Numbered from the stretch's first letter, positions 27,252 through 36,362 are shown. The stretch: 56,615 nt of DNA from CAZSWR01 sp964610885 (GCA_964610885.1 CAZSWR010000011.1:1-56615); one strand, 5' to 3'. Made by a program: numbers and translations. Notes: a model not told the origin generated them from the sequence alone.

Positions 27252-27284
27252 GCTTAGATAGGCGAAACTCTGTTGGTATTTGCC

Positions 27285-28502
27285 TTATTCGTTCACTGTT
27301 GCTTGGTTCTCCTCGGCCGAGTGGGTGGCCAGTTGTGCACCAAAGTTGCGGCATTCGGCCAGAGCAGACTCCGTGGGTTTCCATTGGGCCTTCACGCCGT
27401 CGCCAACCATCGCGAATCCTGCGTCCGTGAGCTTTTGGGCGATCACTTTGACGCCGGCCGGACTCCAGCCATACGAGCAGAATGCGCCGCCGAGTTTGCC
27501 CTGAAGGCCGAGATTCTTCGTATCCTCCAGAATTGCGGAGAGTTGCGAAATAATACCGCCATTGACCGTCGGCGATCCGGCGATGACCGCTTTCGAACGG
27601 AAAATTTCCGTCAGCAGGTCGCTGTGGTCCGTCCGCGATGTGTTGAACAGCTTCACGCTAACTTCTGGGGCAGCCCCGCGGATACCTTCGGCGATGGATT
27701 CGGCCATGCGGCGTGTGGAGTTGTACATCGTATCGTATATAATAGTAATCTGGTTTTCGTTATAGGCGTTGGCCCATTTGCTGTACAGCTCGATGATTTC
27801 GTTGGGGCGAGAGCGCCAAATCAGTCCGTGCGAAGGGCAAATCATCTCGATAGGCAGTTTCATGGCAGCGATTTCGCCTATTTTTTTAATCACTTTCGGC
27901 GAAAATGGCTGGACGATGTTCGCGTAATATTTCATTGCTTCGTAAACCAATTCGTCGTGCGAAACGAATTCGTCGAACAGGTGTTCGCTGGCGAAGTGCT
28001 GGCCGAACATATCGTTCGAGAAAAGTATATTGTCGCCCGTTAGGAAAGTGGCCATCGAGTCTGGCCAATGGAGCATTGCCGCCTCGACGAAGACTAATTC
28101 CTTTTTCCCGATGGGAAGTTTGTCGCCTGTTTTGACGATTTGGAAATTCCAATCCTTGCCGTAGTATCCTTTGAGCGATTTGGCGCCGTTCGCGGTGCAA
28201 TAGATCGGCGTGTTCGGTATCAGCTCCATCAGCACGGCGAAACCGCCCGAATGGTCAGGCTCGCCATGATTGGCAACGATGTAATCAATTTTATCTAAAT
28301 CAATTTCTTTCCGTAGTTGTTCCACCCATTCCTCGCCGAAAGGGACATAAACTGAATCGATAAGTACGTTCTTTTCGTCGCGGACCAAATATGAATTGTA
28401 CGAAGAACCTTTGTGCGTCGAAAGCTCTTCGCCATGGAAACTGCGGAGTTCCCAGTCAATTTTTCCAACCCATGAAACGGAATCAGTGATTTTGTATGAC
28501 AT
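27285..28502 (-). CDS. flavodiiron protein (A-type flavoprotein, O2/NO reductase)
   Basis: A 405-residue cytosolic enzyme that reduces oxygen to water and/or NO to N2O, protecting anaerobic-type metabolism. The metallo-beta-lactamase-like diiron domain (about 30-245) has all ligands: H79-x-E81-x-D83-H84 in NHGEPDHSGG, H145, D164 (SNDMFGQH) and H225 (CPSHG). The flavodoxin domain (about 255-400) binds FMN, with YDTMYNSTRRMAE and GSPTVNGG. There is no C-terminal rubredoxin or flavin-reductase fusion, so it is a class A protein that needs a separate electron donor, not seen nearby. Single-gene unit with its own terminator. Which gas it prefers cannot be told. Confidence 0.94.
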   Translation of the reverse strand: MSYKITDSVSWVGKIDWELRSFHGEELSTHKGSSYNSYLVRDEKNVLIDSVYVPFGEEWVEQLRKEIDLDKIDYIVANHGEPDHSGGFAVLMELIPNTPIYCTANGAKSLKGYYGKDWNFQIVKTGDKLPIGKKELVFVEAAMLHWPDSMATFLTGDNILFSNDMFGQHFASEHLFDEFVSHDELVYEAMKYYANIVQPFSPKVIKKIGEIAAMKLPIEMICPSHGLIWRSRPNEIIELYSKWANAYNENQITIIYDTMYNSTRRMAESIAEGIRGAAPEVSVKLFNTSRTDHSDLLTEIFRSKAVIAGSPTVNGGIISQLSAILEDTKNLGLQGKLGGAFCSYGWSPAGVKVIAQKLTDAGFAMVGDGVKAQWKPTESALAECRNFGAQLATHSAEENQATVNE

Positions 28503-28973
28503 TATAATTTAGTTATTAGTTCAACATACATTTTCAATTAAGCATGACGAAATCGGGCGGTACATATTTTGTTTACAAAACCCAATGGACAGTTGAAATT
28601 GTGCCTCCGTGCCAACCCACGGGTTAACCTGTAGATGTGATACAAGTGCTATCTATTATATTAGCAATGTATTAGCTTGTACCTTTCTTAAGCCACCTTT
28701 GGCAAAGTGGGTTGGGGGATTTATTGGTGCTTCAATGACTTACCACAATGTAGGCAATGGATTGAAACCCATTGCTGCTGAAATTATACTATTTCAAAAA
28801 CAGATTAACTACATCATGATTGTATTGAACTCTCGACAAAGAATCATCCACTCAATATAGCTATGAGCCAATTATCTTTTCTTGAGATTTCAGGGAAATT
28901 GAACAAATTTCAGATTTTTATTATGTGGAAAATTTGTATATTTATTTTTTTCATTAATCAAGGTGCCAAATCA
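28503..28973. repeat. intergenic region with MITE-B copy
   Basis: A diverged MITE-B spans about 28585-28806: CCCACGGGTTAACC (28616-28629), AGCCACCTTTGGCAAAGTGG..., GGGGGATTTATTGG, CAATGGATTGAAACCCATTG (28758-28777) and a right end TACTATTTCAAAAACAG. AT-rich sequence after 28880 should hold the promoter of the lipoprotein gene. The frame at 28609-28860 is repeat-derived. Confidence 0.65.
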
Positions 28974-29945
28974 ATGAAAAGAGTTATTACTGCCTTTGCC
29001 ATGATAGGTTTTTGCATTCTCACTTTTGCCTGTAGCGATAGCGGAAACAATCCACAGAACCCGGATTCGATTCCTTGGTCTGCATATCACCAAGTGGCCT
29101 CGACAACGGCAAGGGTCATCTCGGCCGGGTTGTCTCCTGTATTCGCTTACAGCAACATTCCAGAGGAAGGGCAGAAACAAATTTTGCAAATTGTACTCCA
29201 GCGAGTTAGGATTTTCGATGATTCGTCCTCTTGCATTATGGTGTTCGACACTTCAATGACTTGTGCGGCCAATCCGTTCGACAATGCTTCGGTTGGGAAA
29301 AGCTACTTAGACTCGGCGGACGCTCACGGAACTAAGTACTTCAAGGATCTATATGAAACATTTGCTGACTATAATATAATAAATATATGTAGTAAATATT
29401 ACTACACAAAAATTGATGACAAGGAATACCCGTTGGGTATTTATGGAAGGTATATTAACAATACCAACCTGAGGATGGTTTGCCAGTACGTGCCGAAAGG
29501 GAACCCCAAATGGTGCACGGATTCTCTTGAATTGAAACGCGAGACTGTTAGGAATGTGGTCTCGGCCGCAGCTCTCGGCACGGAAAGCGTTTTCTCGGCC
29601 TTAATTTCCGACTACTCGAAGCAAGTTCTGATGCTAAAGCTATTCACAGATTCCCCGCGCTTCTTCGACGACAATTCCGGCTATCTGTTCGTCGATGATA
29701 TGAACCACATGAGCATCTGCCTCCCGACGGACAAAGACAAGGAAGGAACCAGCCTCTACGACTATATGGACTCGCGCGGCAACTATCCCGTTAGGATGAT
29801 GGTCAGCCTGCTCCAAAGCGCAAACTGCGGATGGGTGGAATATTTCTACACCAATCCAACCACAAAAAAGGAGCAGAAGAAACACGTTTACGTCCAGCGC
29901 ATCGAGGGCACGAACATGTTCATTGGCGCCGGATGCTACGAATGA
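28974..29945 (+). CDS. lipoprotein with tandem Cache-type sensor domains
   Basis: A 323-residue lipoprotein. I chose ATG 28974 (AAGGTG 9 bases upstream); it gives a lipoprotein signal ending LTFAC with Cys20 as the acylated residue, while the longer frame from 28863 adds an unlikely leader. Residues about 85-180 and 225-323 each look like single-Cache-2 domains; the second is clear: GYLFVDDMNHMSICLPTDKD, then EGTSLYDYMDSRGNYPV, GWVEYFYTNPTTKKEQKKHV and MFIGAGCYE. Such domains bind small ligands in chemoreceptors and kinases, but this protein has no transmembrane output domain. It may be a free periplasmic ligand-binding partner. Stand-alone gene. Confidence 0.82.
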   Translation: MKRVITAFAMIGFCILTFACSDSGNNPQNPDSIPWSAYHQVASTTARVISAGLSPVFAYSNIPEEGQKQILQIVLQRVRIFDDSSSCIMVFDTSMTCAANPFDNASVGKSYLDSADAHGTKYFKDLYETFADYNIINICSKYYYTKIDDKEYPLGIYGRYINNTNLRMVCQYVPKGNPKWCTDSLELKRETVRNVVSAAALGTESVFSALISDYSKQVLMLKLFTDSPRFFDDNSGYLFVDDMNHMSICLPTDKDKEGTSLYDYMDSRGNYPVRMMVSLLQSANCGWVEYFYTNPTTKKEQKKHVYVQRIEGTNMFIGAGCYE

Positions 29946-30343
29946 TTGGGCGTCTGATTTCTCTTCAACCGAACTTTGTGGAAAATTAGCTTGAAAAGCA
30001 CCACGCGGACTTTGCCGTGGGGTGTTTAATAGATACAGTAAATCATTGAAATATCGACAAATTCCCCAACCCCCTTTGCCAAAGGGGACTAAAGAAAAAA
30101 CCACGTATAGCACTGATATTATTAGAGATAGTGGCATGCTCCAGCCCACGGGTAACCCGTGGGTTAGGATAAAGATACTATTTCGACAGCCTCCCAACAC
30201 TCACCTCCGGGGCCGCTGAGCTTGCCGAAGTGCGGTCACTGAGCTTGCCGAAGTGTACCCACCGCCTACTCCGAAAAGAAACAAAGTGGCAGTCCACACC
30301 TTTTTAATTATATTTGAATATGTACAGATTGCAAAGTTAGGAA
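29946..30343. repeat. intergenic region: inverted MITE-B and other repeats
   Basis: An imperfect hairpin near 29994-30027 (GCACCACG...CGTGGGGTG then TTT) may terminate the lipoprotein gene. An inverted MITE-B copy covers about 30025-30194: CCCCAACCCCCTTTGCCAAA, CCCACGGGTAACCCGTGGG (30144-30162) and the end TACTATTTCGACAGCCTCC (about 30176-30194). After it, TGAGCTTGCCGAAGTG occurs twice (about 30219 and 30240). No gene. Confidence 0.68.
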
Positions 30344-30823
30344 ATGATACCTTTAGAAATTAAAGAACGGAAAATCAAATCCGTAGCGCAAAACAGAAAA
30401 GCTTACCACGACTTCGAGGTGCTTCAGAAATTCGAGGCCGGAGTGGCGCTGCGCGGCACCGAAGTCAAATCGCTCAGGGCGGGCAAGTGCTCCATTCAGG
30501 ACAGCTATGCCGCTTTCCCGTCTTCGGACAGCTACGAACTTTTCTTGTTGAATTTCCATATCTCGCCCTACGAACACGGCAACCGCGAGAACCACGAACC
30601 GAAACGCTCGCGAAAATTGCTTCTGAATCGCAGAGAAATCGTGAAAATAAAAACTGCGATCAGCGAGCGCGGGCTGACGCTAATCCCGCTTTCTGTCTAT
30701 TTCTCCGGGCCGTTCGTCAAGATCGAATTGGGCGTCGTCCGTGCAAAGAAGAAATACGACAAACGCGAATCCAACAAAGAAAAGGACACAGAACGCGAAA
30801 TTCGCCGCAAGTTCAGGACTTAG
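30344..30823 (+). CDS. smpB: SsrA-binding protein
   Basis: A 159-residue OB-fold protein that binds tmRNA and delivers it to stalled ribosomes. Typical blocks: NRKAYHDFEVLQKFEAGVAL, RGTEVKSLRAGKCSIQDSYA, LLNFHISPYEHGN, RSRKLLLNRREI, TLIPLSVYF and VKIELGVVRAKKKYDKRE, with the basic C-terminal tail that enters the decoding site. The tmRNA gene is not in this window. tyrS follows after 87 bp on the same strand. Confidence 0.96.
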   Translation: MIPLEIKERKIKSVAQNRKAYHDFEVLQKFEAGVALRGTEVKSLRAGKCSIQDSYAAFPSSDSYELFLLNFHISPYEHGNRENHEPKRSRKLLLNRREIVKIKTAISERGLTLIPLSVYFSGPFVKIELGVVRAKKKYDKRESNKEKDTEREIRRKFRT

Positions 30824-30910
30824 CGTCGCTTCGCGGGCAAGCTCTCGCATTTGATTGCTCGTTTGAAATTGGACAATAATATTATATAATTCTAATAAAG
30901 GTTTTTAACG

Positions 30911-32131
30911 ATGTTCCCATCGCTCAACGAACAAATGGACCTCATCCGCTCCGGTGCTATCGATTTGCTGCCCGAAGAGGAATTTGAACAGAAAATTGTA
31001 AATTCAATTAAAGAGAACAAACCACTACGAGTCAAATTCGGTTGCGACCCCAGCCGGCCGGACCTGCACATCGGCCATGCGGTCGTGCTGCACAAGCTGC
31101 GCCAGTTCCAGGAATTGGGTCACCTCGCCGTGCTGATCATCGGTGACTTTACGGCAATGATCGGCGACCCGTCCGGCAAGAACAAAACCCGCCCCCAACT
31201 TTCGATCGAGGAGACGCGAATTAACGGAAAGACCTACCTCGACCAGGCCGGCCACGTGCTCCGCGAGGACCGTTTGGAGGTACGCTACAATTCGGAATGG
31301 CTCGGGAAAATGAGTTTTTCAGACGTAATCGGTTTGGCTGCCAAATACACAGTGGCGCAATTGCTCGAACGCGACGACTTCTCGAAGCGATTCAAATCCG
31401 GCGCGCCGATCAGCGTCCACGAACTGCTCTATCCGCTCGCGCAGGCAATGGATTCGGCCGCGATCGATTCAGACATCGAATTGGGCGGCTCCGACCAGAA
31501 ATTCAACCTCTTGGTGGGCCGCGAGATACAGAAAGCATACAACAAACCATCGCAGTGCATACTCACCATGCCGATTCTGGAGGGCACCGATGGCGTCGAG
31601 AAAATGAGCAAATCGCTCAATAACTACGTGGCGCTGACCGATACGCCCCGCGAAATGTTTGGCAAAGTTATGTCCATCCCGGACAACCTTATCACTCGCT
31701 ACCTCCAATATGGCGCGCAGGCCCCGGCGAAAGAAGTGGCGGAAATGGCTGCCGGGCTGGCCGGCGGCACCGCGCATCCGCGCAACGCAAAAGTGCGCAC
31801 GGCGATGGGCATCGTGGAGCTTTACCACGGCAAGGAAGCGGCCGAAGGCGCCTTCGAGGAGTTCGAGCGTATATTCAAGAACAAAGAGCTGCCCGACGAA
31901 ATCGAAGAAGTCGAAATCAAGGGCGAAAGCACCGAACAATTAGTTGCCGATGCGCTGCTTGCGGCCGGCATGGTGCCATCGAAGAAAGAAGCTCGGCGAA
32001 ATATCGAGGGCGGCGGCGTCCAAATCGAGAACGAAAAGGTCTCCGATCCATTCGCCAAATGCGATTTCTCGGAATTCAAATTGGTCAAGGTGGGCAAAAG
32101 GAAATTCATGCGAATCAAGTATTCTGTGTAA
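30911..32131 (+). CDS. tyrS: tyrosyl-tRNA synthetase
   Basis: A 406-residue class I synthetase that charges tRNA-Tyr. HIGH motif at 53-56 (PDLHIGHAVVL), KMSKS at 231-235 (GVEKMSKSLNNY), tyrosine-binding region QAMDSAAIDSDIELGGSDQKFN, and an S4 RNA-binding domain at about 340-405 (VADALLAAGMVPSKKEARRN). Its sequence style (CDPSRPDLHIGH, EETRINGKTYLDQ) is that of the TyrZ-like subgroup rather than E. coli TyrS. AAAGG lies 10 bases before the ATG. Probably co-transcribed with smpB. Confidence 0.96.
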   Translation: MFPSLNEQMDLIRSGAIDLLPEEEFEQKIVNSIKENKPLRVKFGCDPSRPDLHIGHAVVLHKLRQFQELGHLAVLIIGDFTAMIGDPSGKNKTRPQLSIEETRINGKTYLDQAGHVLREDRLEVRYNSEWLGKMSFSDVIGLAAKYTVAQLLERDDFSKRFKSGAPISVHELLYPLAQAMDSAAIDSDIELGGSDQKFNLLVGREIQKAYNKPSQCILTMPILEGTDGVEKMSKSLNNYVALTDTPREMFGKVMSIPDNLITRYLQYGAQAPAKEVAEMAAGLAGGTAHPRNAKVRTAMGIVELYHGKEAAEGAFEEFERIFKNKELPDEIEEVEIKGESTEQLVADALLAAGMVPSKKEARRNIEGGGVQIENEKVSDPFAKCDFSEFKLVKVGKRKFMRIKYSV

Positions 32132-32412
32132 CATTTCGCTTCGGATTTTGTTTCTACAAATTGAAGCGAGTTGGTTACAAATTGTAACCGGTTGAAGTTT
32201 GAAGATGAAGCAGGAAAATGATACGTTCGCAAGGATTCACTCGAGCGGTGGCGGCGAGGATTCGGTTTTCTACAGCATCCGAAATACTCTATTGTTAGCT
32301 TTGGGAAAGTGTGAGACAGTCGAGAGTTCACAATTAAAAAAGAGGAAGATTTAAATAATTCTTTGCATTGAAATTGGGACGCCTCTTGTTTTATTTTGAA
32401 AGGCTTTGCAAT
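32132..32412. promoter_or_regulatory. upstream region of the BRO-N gene with a 17-bp palindrome
   Basis: GGTTACAAATTGTAACC (32173-32189) is a palindrome around one A. With the following GGTTGAAG it forms a 25-bp stretch repeated with one change at 32604-32628, inside the downstream coding sequence. Reading on, the local frame gives NCNRLKFEDEAGK then stop, close to NCNRLKLVAEDGK of the gene. It may be the remnant of a partial duplication or an operator. Confidence 0.5.
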
Positions 32413-33267
32413 ATGACTAAGAACGCAGCGATTAAAATTTTCGAGCAGAAACAAATCCGTTCGCATTGGGACGACGAACAGGGGAAATGGTATTTCTCTA
32501 TAGTCGATGTGGTGGGAGCTTTGACAGGCCAAACCACATACCAAAGCGCAAGAAACTATTGGAAGGTGCTTAAAAATAGGCTGATTAAAGAAGGTAACCA
32601 ATCGGTTACAAACTGTAACCGGTTGAAGTTAGTAGCTGAAGATGGGAAGATGCGACTAACAGACGTTGCCGACACAGAACAGCTTTTCAGGCTGATACAA
32701 AGCGTGCCATCGCCCAAGGCCGAACCGTTTAAGATGTGGCTGGCACAGGTCGGAAGGGAACGAATCGACGAAATCGAAGACCCGGAACTTGGAATCGAGC
32801 GGATGATGGAAACATACCTGCGCAAAGGTTACAGCAAGGAGTGGATAAACCAGCGCCTGAAAAGCATCGAGGTTCGCAAGGAACTGACTGACGAATGGGA
32901 AAACCGTGGCGTGAAAAAAGGCCAGGAATTTGCAATTCTGACCGACGAAATCACCAAAGCATGGAGCGGCCACACGACAAAACAATATAAAAATCTGAAA
33001 AACCTGAAGAAAGAGAGCTTGCGGGACAATATGACGAACCTCGAATTGGTGCTTAACATGCTGGCCGAAGCCACCACCACCGAGATCTCGAAGCAGAAAG
33101 AACCGGATACCTTCGAGGAAAGCAGAACCATTGCGAAACAGGGCGGCACAATCGCCGGAAATACGAGACGGGAAATCGAAGAGAAAACCGGTAAGAGCGT
33201 GGTAACAAACAAAAATGCTAAACAAATTCATACTGGCCCGAACAAAGAAATTGTCAGCCGAGATTGA
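32413..33267 (+). CDS. BRO-N domain (prophage antirepressor-type) DNA-binding protein
   Basis: A 284-residue protein. ATG 32413 (GAAAGG 9 bases upstream) is preferred over the longer frame from 32368. The N-terminal 95 residues (IKIFEQKQIRSHWDDEQGKW, YFSIVDVVGALTGQ, YWKVLKNRLIKEG, LRLTDVADTE-like MRLTDVADTEQLFRLIQSVP) are a BRO-N domain of the kind found in phage antirepressors and baculovirus BRO proteins. The middle (PKAEPFKMWLAQVGRERIDE...) and the charged C-terminal half (KSLRDN-type, TTTEISKQKEPDTFEES) match the long chromosomal version common in gut and sediment bacteria. No phage genes adjoin it, so it is an isolated cargo-type gene, perhaps horizontally moved. Confidence 0.85.
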   Translation: MTKNAAIKIFEQKQIRSHWDDEQGKWYFSIVDVVGALTGQTTYQSARNYWKVLKNRLIKEGNQSVTNCNRLKLVAEDGKMRLTDVADTEQLFRLIQSVPSPKAEPFKMWLAQVGRERIDEIEDPELGIERMMETYLRKGYSKEWINQRLKSIEVRKELTDEWENRGVKKGQEFAILTDEITKAWSGHTTKQYKNLKNLKKESLRDNMTNLELVLNMLAEATTTEISKQKEPDTFEESRTIAKQGGTIAGNTRREIEEKTGKSVVTNKNAKQIHTGPNKEIVSRD

Positions 33268-33382
33268 GTCTCTGCTGAATAGCACCACTCTTGGCAGCGA
33301 TATGATGTGAGAAGAAAAAAATGCGAGTTCATTATTATTAATATTTGAATAGTTTAAAGAATAATTGACATCGAGTGCGTTT

Positions 33383-34621
33383 ATGAAGCAATCCGTTACG
33401 AAATACTTTTATTGGGCATCGATTACTTTTTTTGTTTGCTTAGTAAACTGGTCAAACGCCAGCGCCACGCCTGAGTTCGCCTCGTGGACGGACAACAAAT
33501 GTTCGAAGTGCCACGTGAACATGCAGGGCGGCGGAATGCGCAACGAATTTGGCTGGCAATTCGCCAAGGATGCCTCATATTTCAGCAGCGAAGACGACGC
33601 CGTGAAGCCGCTTTATTCGGCAATCGATAAGTCAAAATACAACCTGCTGCCGAATTTTGCCCTCGGTTTCGATTTCCGCCTGCAAACTGTCCGCTCGCAC
33701 AAAACGGAGGATGCGGTCCGGCGCGTGTTCCCGATGCAGGGCACTCTGTATGCAGCATTTACGCCGGCTTCGTGGTTCGCGCTCGAGGGCCAGGCAAATG
33801 CCACAAAAGTCGATTTCTTCCCCGGGCAGCAGTGGTGGCACGCCTCTGCAATCATCAAGTCGGAGGCAACAGGCCTGTCGTTCCGCTTCGGCAAGTTCCA
33901 ACCGTCGATGGGATTGCGCGATTGCGACATGACTTCGTTCGACCGCCGCGTAGCGATGCCCGATGGCACCGAAAGTTTCATCCCGCCGGACTATTCCGAA
34001 TTCGGAGCGGAAATCATCGCCGAACCAGCCGATTGGATCACGCTGAATGCTGGTATATTCGACACTCGAGCCTTGGACCAGTTGCAAATTTTCGGCATGG
34101 TGCCGCTTGTGAACCTCAAGGGCAATTCGCTTGAAAATGTTAGGGCAATTCTCTATCCGCACATGCTCTTGGATTTCTTGCCCGAAATGTACATTGGCGC
34201 GTCGCATGCATTGGATGGCGATTTCACGTATTCCACTTTTTTCGGCGGATACACTCCGTTCCAAGAGTTGAACATTTACGGCAAATACATAGCCAGCCGC
34301 CGCCCATACGCCCGCGAAACTGACAATTTCGTGGTTGGAGCGTCGTACATGCCGCTGAAAGGCATCATACTCGGCGCGCGGGCAGAGTTCGGCTCGACGG
34401 ATCTGATCATCGCAGACGACAGCAGCTACGTCAACAAACAAGGAGAAATTATTCGCGTGAAAAATGTCCTCGACGTGCTGAACTTCCGCGCGACACAAGT
34501 GGTTTTGAATGCAAAAATATTCGCAATGCCATACGTGGAACTAATCCCCGAATATCGATTCCTTCGGTGCAAAGAGTACGAATCCACGCGCTGGGTGCTA
34601 CAATTGCATTTTTATTATTAA
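33383..34621 (+). CDS. outer-membrane porin-like protein with one c-type haem motif
   Basis: A 412-residue exported protein (ATG 33383; signal peptide ends near NASATPEF). Just after the signal is C40-S-K-C43-H44 followed by VNMQGGGMRNEFGWQFAKD, one CXXCH haem-c attachment site in a short leader like those of some putative porins that start CSACH...LNxFGxxF. The rest is a beta-barrel: alternating strands such as NFALGFDFRLQTVRS, LYAAFTPASWFALEGQA, GLSFRFGKFQPSMGLR, ending in VLQLHFYY, with aromatic terminal residues typical for BAM-dependent insertion. It could put a single haem at the periplasmic mouth of a pore. No other cytochrome is adjacent. Electron-transfer function is inference. Confidence 0.75.
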   Translation: MKQSVTKYFYWASITFFVCLVNWSNASATPEFASWTDNKCSKCHVNMQGGGMRNEFGWQFAKDASYFSSEDDAVKPLYSAIDKSKYNLLPNFALGFDFRLQTVRSHKTEDAVRRVFPMQGTLYAAFTPASWFALEGQANATKVDFFPGQQWWHASAIIKSEATGLSFRFGKFQPSMGLRDCDMTSFDRRVAMPDGTESFIPPDYSEFGAEIIAEPADWITLNAGIFDTRALDQLQIFGMVPLVNLKGNSLENVRAILYPHMLLDFLPEMYIGASHALDGDFTYSTFFGGYTPFQELNIYGKYIASRRPYARETDNFVVGASYMPLKGIILGARAEFGSTDLIIADDSSYVNKQGEIIRVKNVLDVLNFRATQVVLNAKIFAMPYVELIPEYRFLRCKEYESTRWVLQLHFYY

Positions 34622-35126
34622 TCTGTAATTTCCAATTGGTATTATTTAATTTTCTTTTTAGACCTGCCACACTTCGGAAGTGTGGCAGGTCTGGTTTATA
34701 CGCAAGTGGTGATTCCTTCTGGCGGACGGCATGTAAGTACCTGACATTCATATACTTACATTCCCCTCGTTTGCAAGGATGGGCGGAGTGGTTGCCCAAG
34801 ATCTTGAACCTTCGGAAAGTTGATGCGCTAATTGTCTGAACTGTGATTGGTATGATTTCTGTGATTGGTTTGGTTGGAGAATGGTAACATTCAGACGGCC
34901 AATAAGTACCTGACATTCATATACTTACATCCCCATCCTTTGCAAGGAGGGGTGCCCGAAGGGCGGGGTGGTTATTCATCTTCAACTATTTCGTAGTTGT
35001 TTGTTTTATTATCGATTTTAATTCTCGGTCGGGTTTGGAACCCGCCCCTACACCCGGAATAATTCAATCAGCACATCAGCTAATTTTTGTGAAGTTTTTG
35101 AACACGCCCAGATTCTTTTCTGCCAA
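34622..35126. repeat. 505-bp intergenic repeat region
   Basis: GACCTGCCACACTTC / GAAGTGTGGCAGGTC hairpin (34661-34692); TAAGTACCTGACATTCATAT (34733 and again 34903), each followed by ACTTACAT and a CCCC...GCAAGGA..GGG block; GTCTGAACTGTGATT (34834-34848); GGTGCCCGAAGGGCGGGGTGG (about 34950-34970); and a GGTCGGGTTTGGAACCCGCC palindrome (about 35026-35050). No gene. Confidence 0.75.
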
Positions 35127-36233
35127 CTAACTGTTCTTATATATTCTCGGCACCCTTGCTGAAATGTTGGTTGTTACTTCGTAGGGAATTGTCCCCTGCC
35201 AGGCAGCAATTGTGTAAGCATCGATTTTTTCATTTTCGCAATCGCCGAGCAGGATCACTTGGTCGCCGACGCGCACATCGTCGTCGCGGCAGTCCACCAT
35301 TAACTCATCCATACAAACGCTGCCGATGATGGGGCGCAGTTTGCCGCCAACGATGCACGAAGCGCGGTTCCCAAGCGTTTTGAAGTAGCCATCGCCATAG
35401 CCAATGGGCACGGTGGCCACGTTCATATCCTCCGTGGCAACGTATCCGAAATCGTACCCAACGCAATCGCCCTCGGCCACTCGGCGCACGGCCACAACCG
35501 CGCTCTGGATGCTCATCACTGGTCGAACTTCGTAAAGGTCGGAAACGCACTCGTCCGGCGGATACCCGTAGAGGGCAAAGCCGGCACGGACCAAATTGAA
35601 ACGTGCCTCTGGAATATTGATAATTGCGCCGGAATTGGCGGCATGAACAAATTCGAACTCGTATCCGGCTTTGTTCAGTGTATATATCGTTTGGTTGAAT
35701 AGAGCCAATTGGCGATAAGAGAACTCCCTATTCGTGGGCGATGCTGCGAAATGCGTACAAATCCCGACGAATTTGATTCCCGGGAATGCACTGGCCTCCT
35801 TAATGAATTCGACAGCAGCCGACGGCGCAACGCCGTCGCGGTGCATGCCCGTATCGATGAACAAGTGCAGGCGGACAGTTCTGCCGAGTGCTTGAGCATA
35901 GTGCGACACGTCGCGCACGAATTCCATGCTCGAAGTGGCCGGTTGCAGGTCGTGCGTGGCAATGGTTTCGGCTTCGCCGCCAAAGGTTGGAACCATAATG
36001 AAAATATCGCCCTTGTCTCCGCTCTGGCGCAGTGCCACTGCCTCGTCGGCAAACGCCACGCCAAGGAACTCGACGCCTTCCGTTCGCAGCGCGCGAGCCA
36101 CCTCGATCATGCCGTGGCCGTATGCGTTGGCCTTCACGACGGCCATCACTTTCTGAGTCGGGGCGCTTTTCCTAATGAATTCATAGTTATTTTTCAGCCG
36201 GGCAAGGCTGATTACTGCTTTTGTTGTTCTCAT
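35127..36233 (-). CDS. alr: alanine racemase
   Basis: A 368-residue PLP enzyme that makes D-alanine for peptidoglycan. I start at ATG 36233 (MRTTKAVISLARLKNNYEFI) because homology begins there; a longer frame reaches 36290. The PLP lysine is K34 in VVKANAYGHG. Other blocks: LHLFIDTGMHRDGV, GICTHFAAS, NSGAII, VRAGFALYGYPP, CVGYDFGY and VPIGYGDGYFKTLGN, and SVCMDELMVD with the usual C-terminal beta domain. Divergent from the PD40 lipoprotein gene; the 129-bp gap must hold both promoters. Confidence 0.95.
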   Translation of the reverse strand: MRTTKAVISLARLKNNYEFIRKSAPTQKVMAVVKANAYGHGMIEVARALRTEGVEFLGVAFADEAVALRQSGDKGDIFIMVPTFGGEAETIATHDLQPATSSMEFVRDVSHYAQALGRTVRLHLFIDTGMHRDGVAPSAAVEFIKEASAFPGIKFVGICTHFAASPTNREFSYRQLALFNQTIYTLNKAGYEFEFVHAANSGAIINIPEARFNLVRAGFALYGYPPDECVSDLYEVRPVMSIQSAVVAVRRVAEGDCVGYDFGYVATEDMNVATVPIGYGDGYFKTLGNRASCIVGGKLRPIIGSVCMDELMVDCRDDDVRVGDQVILLGDCENEKIDAYTIAAWQGTIPYEVTTNISARVPRIYKNS

Positions 36234-36362
36234 AATCGTAGTGTATCTATTTGTTAAAATCCCCCCGCAAATGATTGCACTCATTTGCATTGCAAAAATA
36301 AATATTTTTTGGCATAAAGATTGTATTTTTATTTAATTGATTGAAAATTTCGGATAGGCGGA

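Larger units (their letters stand above)
26687..27284. repeat. MITE-B copy interrupted by MITE-A, upstream of rpmH
   Basis: 26687-26830 is AT-rich and should hold the rpmH promoter. From about 26831 (GAGCCAGCCAGAAAAAGTAT, decayed left end) to about 27161 (TACTTATTCAACACACTC, right end) is a MITE-B copy whose interior (AGCCATATCTCCA..., TTAGCCCCCTTTG..., CCCATTGTTGCAAAT) matches the copy at 39.87-40.09 kb. MITE-A is inserted at 26862-26993. I see no DnaA-box cluster, so no origin is called. Confidence 0.78.

Noticed and set aside
26687..27284. Replication origin next to rpmH
   Set aside because: No dnaA gene and no cluster of TTATCCACA-like boxes; the region is mostly MITE sequence.
28609..28860. 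83-residue plus-strand frame before the Cache lipoprotein
   Set aside because: Lies inside a diverged MITE-B copy.
32413..33267. Prophage remnant around the BRO-N gene
   Set aside because: No integrase, capsid, lysis or att-like repeats nearby; flanks are tyrS and a porin gene.
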